Assembly: GCA_007124535.1 (NCBI GenBank) | Contig: SLEY01000036.1 | Coordinates: 1 to 6,471, forward strand | Reading direction: 5' to 3' | DNA length: 6,471 nt | From: Planctomycetaceae bacterium | GTDB lineage: Bacteria; Planctomycetota; Planctomycetia; Pirellulales; Pirellulaceae | Shown here: positions 1 through 6,337 of the stretch, in pieces | Layout of the letters: every line of letters starts with the position of its first letter | Numbering within the stretch: position 1 is the stretch's first letter | Made by a program: the position numbers and the translations under genes | The notes under the pieces: model-generated | Seen by the model: the letters and a program-made list of their open reading frames with translations, nothing else | Told to the model about the DNA's origin: nothing | Database searches by the model: none

Positions 1-22
1 CCCGCGCCTCGGGCGGGCTTTT
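1..22 (+). terminator. Likely rho-independent terminator of an upstream gene, cut by the window edge
   Basis: The first 17 bases fold as a CCGC-rich hairpin: CCCGC at 1-5 pairs with GCGGG at 13-17 around a seven-base loop, and CTTTT follows at once. This is the usual shape of an intrinsic terminator on the plus strand. The stem may extend left of the window, so its full strength cannot be judged. It would end transcription of a plus-strand gene lying before position 1. The T-run is short. Confidence 0.45.
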
Positions 23-53
23 CACGTGAACCTCCCCACGATAGCCATCCTCG

Positions 54-143
54 GGTTCCGCCGCAATCCGGCAACCGGTGGCGAACCAAGTGCCCGCCAC
101 GAAATCCAGGATCCCTGCGTATTGGGGTCCGTCCCGTCGCACT
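54..143. other. Intergenic stretch with several possible stem-loops, no gene recognised
   Basis: No believable gene lies between the edge and the Rieske stop at 189. Seen directly: GGTTC-C-GCC at 54-62 pairs with GGCGAACC at 80-87 (eight pairs, one bulged C). Inside it CCGG 68-71 pairs with CCGG 75-78 around a CAA loop. Immediately after, AGTGC at 89-93 can pair with GCACT at 139-143, enclosing smaller hairpins such as CAGG-ATC-CCTG. No T-run follows, so this is not an obvious terminator. It could be a structured RNA, a dispersed repeat, or chance pairing in GC-rich DNA. No covariation can be assessed from one sequence. Confidence 0.2.
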
Positions 144-188
144 CCCGGCCGGCTAACGTTACTGGGGTTTTCAGGGTCGGCGACTTCC

Positions 189-494
189 TCAAGGCAAGCC
201 GATCTGGATCTGATCGTGAACGATGCGGACAGGGAAGGTCTCCGTCTTGATCCGCGGGTTATCGCACCAGGCGCCGTCGCACAGCCGGAACCGCCAGCCG
301 TGCCAGGGACAGCTGACCACGCCCTCGTGGACGTCTCCCTCGGCCAGTGAAGCCCCCATGTGGAGGCAGAGATCGTTGATCGCCAGATGCTGGCCGCCGA
401 CGTTGAACACGGCCACCAGATGCTCGCCCACCACGAACGATTCCCCCCGCCCCTCGGGGATCTCTCCTAATTTGGCAACACTCACGAACTCCAT
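189..494 (-). CDS. Rieske [2Fe-2S] ferredoxin-like protein, 101 residues
   Basis: This is a small soluble electron-transfer protein built of a single Rieske domain. The cluster ligands are visible as C43-L-H45 and C62-P-W-H65-G-W, the classic CxH and CxxH pair. The length and the start (MEFVSVAKLGEIPEG) fit the NirD-like / dioxygenase-ferredoxin group: nitrite reductase small subunits and the ferredoxins of ring-hydroxylating oxygenases. There is no signal peptide or membrane segment, so it should act in the cytoplasm. The start is ATG at 494, because AAGGAG lies eight bases upstream on this strand. The frame stays open back to a GTG at 608, but that start has no ribosome binding site and the extension does not look like Rieske sequence. 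No oxygenase or reductase partner is visible nearby, so the electron acceptor is unknown. Family confidence is high; the specific role is not assigned. Confidence 0.93.
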   Translation of the reverse strand: MEFVSVAKLGEIPEGRGESFVVGEHLVAVFNVGGQHLAINDLCLHMGASLAEGDVHEGVVSCPWHGWRFRLCDGAWCDNPRIKTETFPVRIVHDQIQIGLP

Positions 495-548
495 GTCCGG
501 CTCTCCTTTCCGGGACGGGCGGTTGAGCAAACGGTGAAAACTTGCCAG

Positions 549-575
549 ATTGTAGACGATGCCCGCCGCGTACAA
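549..575 (-). promoter_or_regulatory. Possible sigma-70-type promoter for the Rieske gene
   Basis: Read on the minus strand, TTGTAC (575-570) is followed after 15 bases by TACAAT (554-549), a five-of-six match to the -10 box. The spacing is shorter than the usual 17. Transcription would begin near 542 and give a leader of roughly 48 bases before the ATG at 494. The position inside the longer open frame also supports the shorter start. Confidence 0.3.
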
Positions 576-647
576 GAGGGCGGGGTGGTCGAGTCCCACC
601 GATTCCACCGTTTCATAGCCTACTAAATCCCCCTAAAAAGCGAGTTC

Positions 648-2489
648 ATGGACGCCCCGCCGCTGAAGGAATACCTGATTCGTCACGTGCTGCCGCGTGT
701 GCGCATGCCGGCCCAGTATTTGGGAGGCGAATGGAACATGGTCCGCAAGGACCCCCGGGAAGGGCGGGGGCGGTTGTGTCTGGCGTTTCCGGATGCCTAT
801 ACTATCGGGCTAAGCCATCACGGGCTGCAATTGCTGTATGCCCTGATGAACGCCCGGGACGATTGGTATTGCGAGCGGGCTTTCGCCCCCTTGCTGGACG
901 TGGAACAGGCCCTCCGCTCGGCCGACCTGCCCCTGTTCAGTTTGGAGACGTTCACGCCGCTCAACGAATTCGACGTGGTGGGCTTCTCGTTGCAGTACGA
1001 GTTGGCTTATGGCAACGTGCTGAACATGTTGGACTTGGGTCGGATCCCGTTACACGCGGCCGACCGCACGATGCGGCATCCGCTGGTGGTGGCGGGCGGC
1101 CCTTGCGGGCAGAATCCCGAACCGCTGGCCCCGTTTATCGACGTTTTCATTCTGGGGGACGGTGAAATCAGTCTTCCGGAGGTGTGCGGGCGATGGAAAC
1201 AGCGGCAGGATCAACTCGGCTCCCCGGCCGGAGGGCGGGCGGGTCGCCAGCAACGGGCGGAAGCTGTGGAAGAATTGGCGGCCCAGTCGCCCTATGTCTA
1301 CGCCCCCCGTTTCTATCAGCCCCAGTATCGGGACGGCCGGCTGGCAGGTTACTGCCGTTCGAGTGATCGCGTCCCCGAAGTGATCCAGCCTGCGGTGGTC
1401 GCCGATTTGGACGCCGTCCCCTTGCCGACCCGGCCGGTGGTGCCCTTTGTCGAAAGTGTCCACGATCGGATCGCGATCGAGATCATGCGTGGCTGTCCCT
1501 GGACCTGCCGGTTCTGTCAGAGCACGGTGATCAAGCGCCCGTTTCGCGTCCGTTCGGTGGCCACGATCGTGAATGCGGCTTGGGAGACGTATCGCCAGAC
1601 GGGCTTCAATGAGATCTCGCTGCTGTCCCTGTCCAGCAGCGACTACCCGCACTTCGAAGCGTTGGTTACCGAGTTGCAACGTATCTTCCGGCCGCTGGGT
1701 GTGAACATTTCGGTGCCCAGTCTGCGGGTCAACGCGCAATTGCGGACGCTGGCCCGATTGATCGGCAACGACCGCCGCTCGGGTTTGACGCTGGCCCCCG
1801 AGGTGGCTTGCGACGACATGCGGGAGCAGATCCGCAAGAAGATCAAGAACGAGGACCTGTACGAGGGTTGCCGGGTCGCGTTCGAGAACCAATACGAGCG
1901 CGTCAAGCTGTACTTTATGTGTGGTCTGCCGGGGGAACGTCCGGAGGATTTGGAGGGCATTGTCCACATGGCGGAGACCATCGCTCGCATCGGCAAGCAG
2001 CAACGGGGACGCTTCCCTCAGGTGACGGCCAGCGTGTCGAATTTCGTTCCCAAGCCCCATACGCCATTCCAGTGGAACGCCATGCAGCGACGCGAGTATT
2101 TTCAGGAGAGCCATGCCTACTTGCGCCGCCAGCGCCGTCTGCGCTGTGTGCGGATCCAATGCCATTCGGTGGAGACGAGTTTGTTGGAGGGATTGCTCAG
2201 CCGCGGCGACCGCCGAATGGCCGAGGTGATCGAGTTGGTTTGGCGTCGCGGGGGCCGAATGGACAGCTGGTCCGAGCATTTTTGCCCCTCACGCTGGTGG
2301 CACGCCGTGGCCGACACGCGTTTGGACATCGAACGGATCCTGCACCAGGCCTATCCGATCGACCGGCCGTTGCCCTGGGACCTCATCGGAGTGAGGCCCG
2401 GGCGGGAATTCCTGGAAAGGGAGCAGGCGCGTGCCGCCGAACAACTCGCGCTGCGTGCCGAGCGCCCGCTGACCCACCCTCTCACGTGA
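648..2489 (+). CDS. B12-binding-like radical SAM protein, TIGR03960 type, 613 residues
   Basis: A radical SAM enzyme binds a [4Fe-4S] cluster and cleaves S-adenosylmethionine to make a radical; the substrate of this family is not known to me. The cluster cysteines are C283, C287 and C290 in GCPWTCRFC. Residues about 40-175 form a cobalamin-binding-like Rossmann region (LCLAFPDAYTIGLSHHG, VVAGGP, FILGDGE), but the DxHxxG cobalamin ligand motif is absent. The radical SAM barrel runs from about 270 to 500, with ISLLSLSSSDY, SGLTLAPE and LYFMCGLPGE. A polar insert sits at about 185-204. The C-terminus lacks both the cysteine tail and the fused TIGR03936 domain found in some longer relatives. ATG 648 is chosen because the family's conserved PAQYLGGEWN begins at residue 21. 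Its ribosome binding site is poor and only a weak TACTAA box (621-626) precedes it. The gene is probably the first of a pair with the MazG-like gene. Confidence 0.9.
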   Translation: MDAPPLKEYLIRHVLPRVRMPAQYLGGEWNMVRKDPREGRGRLCLAFPDAYTIGLSHHGLQLLYALMNARDDWYCERAFAPLLDVEQALRSADLPLFSLETFTPLNEFDVVGFSLQYELAYGNVLNMLDLGRIPLHAADRTMRHPLVVAGGPCGQNPEPLAPFIDVFILGDGEISLPEVCGRWKQRQDQLGSPAGGRAGRQQRAEAVEELAAQSPYVYAPRFYQPQYRDGRLAGYCRSSDRVPEVIQPAVVADLDAVPLPTRPVVPFVESVHDRIAIEIMRGCPWTCRFCQSTVIKRPFRVRSVATIVNAAWETYRQTGFNEISLLSLSSSDYPHFEALVTELQRIFRPLGVNISVPSLRVNAQLRTLARLIGNDRRSGLTLAPEVACDDMREQIRKKIKNEDLYEGCRVAFENQYERVKLYFMCGLPGERPEDLEGIVHMAETIARIGKQQRGRFPQVTASVSNFVPKPHTPFQWNAMQRREYFQESHAYLRRQRRLRCVRIQCHSVETSLLEGLLSRGDRRMAEVIELVWRRGGRMDSWSEHFCPSRWWHAVADTRLDIERILHQAYPIDRPLPWDLIGVRPGREFLEREQARAAEQLALRAERPLTHPLT

Positions 2490-2502
2490 AAAGAACCCAT
2501 CC

Positions 2503-2835
2503 ATGACGGAACACCAAACACCCCCCGTGCCTGAGATCTCGCTCCGCGAATTCCAGCGACTGATCCAGGACATGTACGGCAAGAAAGACGAAGCTCGGGG
2601 CGTGGACGGCACGTTCATGTGGCTGGTGGAAGAAATCGGTGAGCTGGCAGCTGCCCTGCGCGAGGGGTCGCACGAGGAGAAAACCGAGGAGTTCGCCGAC
2701 GTGCTGGCTTGGCTCACGACCATTGCCAACGTCGAAGGGGTCGATTTGACGCGAGCGGTGCTGGAAAAGTATGGAACCGGTTGCCCCGGTTGCGGCCACG
2801 GGATCTGCCGCTGCTCGGATGCCGAGAAACCTTAG
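2503..2835 (+). CDS. MazG-like nucleotide pyrophosphohydrolase with C-terminal cysteine cluster, 110 residues
   Basis: MazG-type all-alpha pyrophosphatases hydrolyse nucleoside triphosphates to monophosphate and pyrophosphate using Mg2+, often to clear damaged or unwanted nucleotides. The metal-binding motif is visible: E44-I-G-E47 (with E43) and E63-F-A-D66, that is ExxE followed by ExxD. About 110 residues fits a single-domain member; E. coli MazG is a tandem duplicate more than twice as long. After the domain comes a tail with C94-P-G-C97, C102 and C104, a pattern that could bind zinc. The start lies 13 bases after the radical SAM stop, so the two are probably co-transcribed, though the ribosome binding site is weak (GAAAAGAA). 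The substrate nucleotide cannot be told from the sequence. Confidence 0.88.
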   Translation: MTEHQTPPVPEISLREFQRLIQDMYGKKDEARGVDGTFMWLVEEIGELAAALREGSHEEKTEEFADVLAWLTTIANVEGVDLTRAVLEKYGTGCPGCGHGICRCSDAEKP

Positions 2836-2955
2836 CCAGCTGACGGGGGGGGGCCTACCGGAAGGTGAACTTTTGGCCGGGCGGAAACGTAGGGAAGGCA
2901 CGAGGGTTGCCGTGACCGGGAAGACCGGATCTCGCTCGTTGATCCCGGGCGCGCC

Positions 2956-2986
2956 GGCAAGGAAACGGCAGCCCTGCCGCTTGGCC
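2956..2986. other. Hairpin in the intergenic region, overlapping a putative -35 box
   Basis: CAAG (2958-2961) pairs with CTTG (2980-2983), and after a one-sided GAAA bulge CGGCA (2966-2970) pairs with TGCCG (2975-2979) around a GCCC loop. GG 2956-2957 can add pairs with CC 2985-2986. There is no T-run, so it is a poor terminator. It covers the proposed -35 box, so it might be an operator-like inverted repeat, or it might be the end of the MazG-like transcript. Chance pairing is possible. Confidence 0.25.
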
Positions 2987-3008
2987 AACGCTGGACTTTC
3001 CGTAATAC
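2981..3008 (+). promoter_or_regulatory. Possible promoter for the 733-residue protein and ABC ATPase genes
   Basis: TTGGCC (2981-2986) is followed after 16 bases by TAATAC (3003-3008). Transcription would begin near 3015 and leave a leader of about 64 bases before the ATG at 3079. This stretch is less GC-rich than its surroundings, which fits a promoter. The 243-base gap from the MazG-like gene also suggests a separate transcription unit. Confidence 0.35.
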
Positions 3009-3078
3009 TGGATGGAATCAATTCAATTTGGACCCTCACTCCCTCTCCTGGTGAAAACCGGCAGGTTCCTGCATCATT

Positions 3079-5280
3079 ATGCTTCGACTTTGCGTTCTTT
3101 TCCTGGCAATCCCGTGGTTGGCCGTGCCTGTGGCTGCTTCCGAAGCGGCGGATCCCCCGCAGATCGAGGCGGTGCAAGTCGGCTTTGAGGGTACCTACAA
3201 GCTGGGTCACTGGACCCCCGTATGGATCACCGTATCCGGTGTCACGGATCCGGGGACGATTCGGATCGAATTGACGACGGCCGACGGGGACGGGGTGCAG
3301 GCTGCGTATCGGGACGAGCGGCCCGTTTATGGTGAGGCCGTCGATTCGGAGCGTTGGCGATGGTTGTGTTACGTCAAATTTGGCCGCTCCGCTTCCCCGC
3401 TCCGAGTGCGTTTGCTGAGTGGAGAGCATGTGCTGGCCGAACGCCGCTTTGCGGCTGGCGAACTACCTTCGCCGCTGGAGGCGACGGAGGAGTTGCTGCT
3501 GGTTCTGGGTCCTTCGATTGGCGAGGAGGAAGCGGTCCGCCGCCGCCAGCGCGGGCGTGAGGGCTCGGTAAGCGTCCAGCGGTTGGAGCGGACAAACCGC
3601 TTGCCTCGGCACTGGCACGGTTATGAAGGCGTGGACACGATGATCGTGACAACGCATCAAACCAGCCTATTGGAGAAAATGGATGAGGAGCAGTTCGCGG
3701 CGTTCACCCAGTGGCTGCAACTGGGGGGGCGTCTGATTTGGAGCGTGGGGGAGCGTGCGGAGCAGGTATTGAGCCCGGGCAGCCGTTTGGCGGCCTTGGC
3801 CCCCGGCGAGTTGGTCGAAGTCACGGCGCAGCGTACGACCAGCGGGTTGCAGGACTATGCGAGTGCGACCGAGCGGTTGGAAGCGGCGGGAGGGCAGCGA
3901 ATCCGCCGTTTCAGCTTGCCCATGGCCGTGCTGGCCGAGGTTCGGGGGTTGGTGGAGAGCAGCGAGACCGGGGGTCCGTCCGGTTACCTGCCGACGATCA
4001 TCCGCTACCCCTATGGCATGGGTCAGGCGGTGTTTTTGGCTTTTGATGTGGAGCAACCGCCGTTTGATCAATGGCAAGGCCGTCCGGCCCTGGTTCGGCG
4101 GATCTTGCGGAGTCGTGTCGGGCGGCGGGGGCCATCGCCCGAGGGTCCGGATCGCAGCCAGATCACGCATTTGGGCTACGACGATCTGACCGGTCAGTTG
4201 CGGGCTGCGCTGGACCAGTTCACGGACGTGACGCGGGTGGAGTTTTCCTGGGTGGCCGGGCTGATTCTGGTGTACATCCTGTTGATCGGACCTGCGGATT
4301 ATTTCCTACTGAAGCGGGTGGGGCGGATGCACTGGACGTGGCTCACCTTCCCGCTGACCGTAGTGGCCTTTACCGTGCTGGCGATTGTTCTGACCACCCG
4401 GTTCTCCGGCAACCGGGTTCAGGTGAATCAGGTGGATCTGGTCGATGTCGACATGGATCGTGCGGTCGCCCGGGGTACCACCTGGATGCACGTGTACAGC
4501 CCGCAGACGGCGGCCTTCGATTTAGGGTTGGAGACGCGCTGGCCGTTGCCGGCCGATTCGATCGGGAAGGGCGGCCGCTTGTTCGGCTGGCAGGGTTTGC
4601 CCGGTGACGGGCTGGGCGGTTTGAACACGGCTTCCACGGCCACCCTCTTTCCGCTGGGATACGCCATCCGCCCCGCGAACGAAGCGGACCAGACCTCGCC
4701 GGAATTGCTCGGTGTACCGATCCAGGTGTCCTCCAGCAAGGGCCTGCTGGCCCGCTGGTGGGCCGAGGTCGATGTGCCGCCCAGTAGTGAGTTGACGATC
4801 GACCGCAATGGTCTGCTGAGCGGCCGGTTGTCGCATCCCTTGGACGTAGAGTTGCACGATGCCATGGTGTTGTTTCGGAACTGGACCTACCCGATCGGCG
4901 GGACGCTACAGCCGGGTCAGACGATTTCGTTTGACGGCCTGCCGCCGCGGAACTTGGAGTGGCGTTTGACCCGCCGCCGCGTGGTGGAGACCCGGGATGT
5001 CAGCACGCCTTGGGATCGGACGTCGCGGGATGCCTCGCGCATCCTGGAGATCCTGATGTTCCACGATGCGGCCGGCGGGCGGTCCTATACCGATTTGACC
5101 CATCGCTATCAACCTTACCTGGATCTCAGCGAACATCTCCGCACAGGGCGCGCGATCCTTGTTGGCCGCGGGCCGGCCGCCAGTTCCCTGACCCGAGCCG
5201 GTCAGTCGCTGGACGGGGCGGCGATCGATCGCCAGACGGCCCTGTATCGAATTGTGTTTCCCGTGGAGGAACCCCGGTGA
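3079..5280 (+). CDS. Exported two-helix membrane protein with GATase1-like region, 733 residues, function unknown
   Basis: I do not recognise a named gene. Residues 1-20 are a signal peptide (hydrophobic core, then AVPVAA before SEA). Residues about 25-135 look like a beta-rich domain. Residues about 138-330 resemble the class I glutamine-amidotransferase-like fold found in planctomycete and other large membrane proteins: LLLVLGPS, then FTQWLQLGGRLIWSVG ending at 223, then YGMGQAVFLAFDVE from 312. No catalytic Cys/His pair is evident. Two membrane helices follow, about 391-411 (WVAGLILVYILLIGPADYFLL) and 419-438, joined by the basic turn KRVGRMH. A further 295 residues, probably extracytoplasmic, complete it. 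Predicted topology: both large parts outside, the turn inside. ATG 3079 is the only start available, since a TGA in frame lies at 3052. It has no clear Shine-Dalgarno site. The stop overlaps the ABC ATPase start by four bases, so they are translationally coupled and likely partners. Confidence 0.88.
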   Translation: MLRLCVLFLAIPWLAVPVAASEAADPPQIEAVQVGFEGTYKLGHWTPVWITVSGVTDPGTIRIELTTADGDGVQAAYRDERPVYGEAVDSERWRWLCYVKFGRSASPLRVRLLSGEHVLAERRFAAGELPSPLEATEELLLVLGPSIGEEEAVRRRQRGREGSVSVQRLERTNRLPRHWHGYEGVDTMIVTTHQTSLLEKMDEEQFAAFTQWLQLGGRLIWSVGERAEQVLSPGSRLAALAPGELVEVTAQRTTSGLQDYASATERLEAAGGQRIRRFSLPMAVLAEVRGLVESSETGGPSGYLPTIIRYPYGMGQAVFLAFDVEQPPFDQWQGRPALVRRILRSRVGRRGPSPEGPDRSQITHLGYDDLTGQLRAALDQFTDVTRVEFSWVAGLILVYILLIGPADYFLLKRVGRMHWTWLTFPLTVVAFTVLAIVLTTRFSGNRVQVNQVDLVDVDMDRAVARGTTWMHVYSPQTAAFDLGLETRWPLPADSIGKGGRLFGWQGLPGDGLGGLNTASTATLFPLGYAIRPANEADQTSPELLGVPIQVSSSKGLLARWWAEVDVPPSSELTIDRNGLLSGRLSHPLDVELHDAMVLFRNWTYPIGGTLQPGQTISFDGLPPRNLEWRLTRRRVVETRDVSTPWDRTSRDASRILEILMFHDAAGGRSYTDLTHRYQPYLDLSEHLRTGRAILVGRGPAASSLTRAGQSLDGAAIDRQTALYRIVFPVEEPR

Positions 5281-6215
5281 TCGAAACTCATGATCTGACC
5301 AAGAAATACGGCGAGATGTTCGCCATCCGAGCCATCGAATTGACGCTGGACGAGGGCGATCTGTTCGGTTTCATCGGGCCCAACGGGGCCGGCAAGACGA
5401 CCACGATGCGGATCATTGCCACGCTGCTGAACCCGACGTGGGGCGAGGCGTATGTCTGCGGCAATTCGATCTACACCCGCCCCCGCGAGATCCGGCGACT
5501 GGTGGGCTACATGCCCGATTTTTTCGGCGTGTACGACGACATGCGGGTGATCGAATACCTGGAGTTCTTTGCGGCCGCCTATCGGATCCGTGGTCCGCGG
5601 CGGCGGCAGGTCTGTGACGAAATGCTCCAGATCGTGGACCTGGACTTCAAACGCGACGCCTATGCCAATACGCTCAGCCGAGGCCAGACCCAGCGGCTGG
5701 GACTCGCCCGCACCCTGCTGCACGATCCGCAGGTCCTCCTGCTGGATGAACCGCTCAGTGGATTGGATCCGCGGGCACGCATCGAGATGCGAAATCTGCT
5801 CCGCCGACTGGGCCAAATGGGCAAAACGATCATCGTGTCCAGCCACATCCTGCCGGAACTGGCCGACATCTGCAATAAGATCGGCGTGATCGACCGCGGC
5901 GTGATGAGCGTCAATGCCTCGGTGGCCGATGTGATGCGGCAGGTTCGCCAGCAGACGGTGCTGCACGTGGCGGTTCACAACCAGCCGGAAACGGCCGCGC
6001 GGTTGCTGGACGATCATCCGCAGGTGGCCTCCGTGGAAATCCGCAACGGACACATCCGGGCCACTCTCCAGCCGGGGGTCCAGGATTACAGCGATCTGCC
6101 GACCCTGCTGATCCAGCGCGGGCATCGCTTGACGTTGTTCCGCGAGGAGGAAGTCAACTTGGAATCGGCCTTCATGGCGTTGACCAAAGGCATGGGCTCC
6201 GCGGCCGCCCTTTGA
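5277..6215 (+). CDS. ABC-2-type transporter ATP-binding protein, 312 residues
   Basis: This ATPase of the CcmA/GldA-like ABC class would power movement of a substrate, or of a membrane partner, by ATP hydrolysis on the cytoplasmic face. Motifs: Walker A GPNGAGKT 34-41; signature LSRGQ 133-137 (R in place of the usual second G); Walker B VLLLDE with catalytic E158; D-loop SGLD 161-164; switch H190. Where the Q-loop glutamine is expected the sequence reads GYMPDFFGVYDD (77-88), without Q. About 90 C-terminal residues after the nucleotide domain are typical of this class. The start is GTG 5277: GGAGG at 5265-5269 lies seven bases before it and it overlaps the previous stop as GTGA. The frame is open further upstream, but that part is a shadow of the 733-residue gene. 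No permease gene follows, so the membrane partner is either the upstream protein or encoded elsewhere. Confidence 0.95.
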   Translation: MIETHDLTKKYGEMFAIRAIELTLDEGDLFGFIGPNGAGKTTTMRIIATLLNPTWGEAYVCGNSIYTRPREIRRLVGYMPDFFGVYDDMRVIEYLEFFAAAYRIRGPRRRQVCDEMLQIVDLDFKRDAYANTLSRGQTQRLGLARTLLHDPQVLLLDEPLSGLDPRARIEMRNLLRRLGQMGKTIIVSSHILPELADICNKIGVIDRGVMSVNASVADVMRQVRQQTVLHVAVHNQPETAARLLDDHPQVASVEIRNGHIRATLQPGVQDYSDLPTLLIQRGHRLTLFREEEVNLESAFMALTKGMGSAAAL

Positions 6216-6231
6216 CAGCCCGGACCGCCGA

Positions 6232-6261
6232 TTGGCTTCCGCCGGCAGCTTGTGCTATCCT
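6232..6261 (+). promoter_or_regulatory. Likely sigma-70-type promoter for the Tat-signal gene
   Basis: TTGGCT (6232-6237) and TATCCT (6256-6261) are 18 bases apart, and TGC directly before the -10 box gives an extended -10 element. Transcription would begin near 6268, leaving a leader of about 70 bases. No terminator with a T-run was seen between the ATPase stop and this site, so read-through from the ATPase gene is possible as well. Confidence 0.45.
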
Positions 6262-6337
6262 GAGGACTTCGTTAATCACATCCTCCGCGAAACGGATCGC
6301 GGCAGGCCGTGCCAAAATCGCATCGGGAGAATCCACG

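Noticed and set aside
26..250. Small plus-strand open frame of 74 codons before and into the Rieske gene
   Set aside because: No ribosome binding site, it runs into the opposite-strand gene, and its product shows no motif. The underlying DNA is reported only as possibly structured.
583..602. tRNA T-arm-like hairpin, GGTGG-TCGAGTC-CCACC
   Set aside because: The loop is out of register with the T-loop consensus, and no D-arm, anticodon arm or acceptor stem could be found around it.
1050..2279. Open frame of 409 codons on the minus strand inside the radical SAM gene
   Set aside because: It is a mirror of a GC-rich codon pattern; the plus-strand protein has all family motifs, and the minus-strand product is rich in His, Arg and Gln with no recognisable domain.
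2771..3274. Plus-strand open frame bridging the MazG-like gene and the next gene
   Set aside because: It overlaps both genes in another frame, has Arg/Pro/Ser-rich composition, and its middle crosses the hairpin and promoter region.
2482..3429. Open frame of 315 codons on the minus strand spanning the MazG-like gene, the gap and the signal peptide region
   Set aside because: It overlaps two supported plus-strand genes and a putative promoter, and its translation resembles no family.
4959..5276. Upstream extension of the ABC ATPase frame by 106 codons
   Set aside because: It lies inside the 733-residue gene in another frame, and GTG 5277 has an ideally placed GGAGG and begins at the conserved ABC N-terminus.
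5202..6125. Open frame of 307 codons on the minus strand opposite the ABC ATPase
   Set aside because: The plus strand carries all ABC motifs; the reverse product is a typical His/Asp/Arg-rich shadow.
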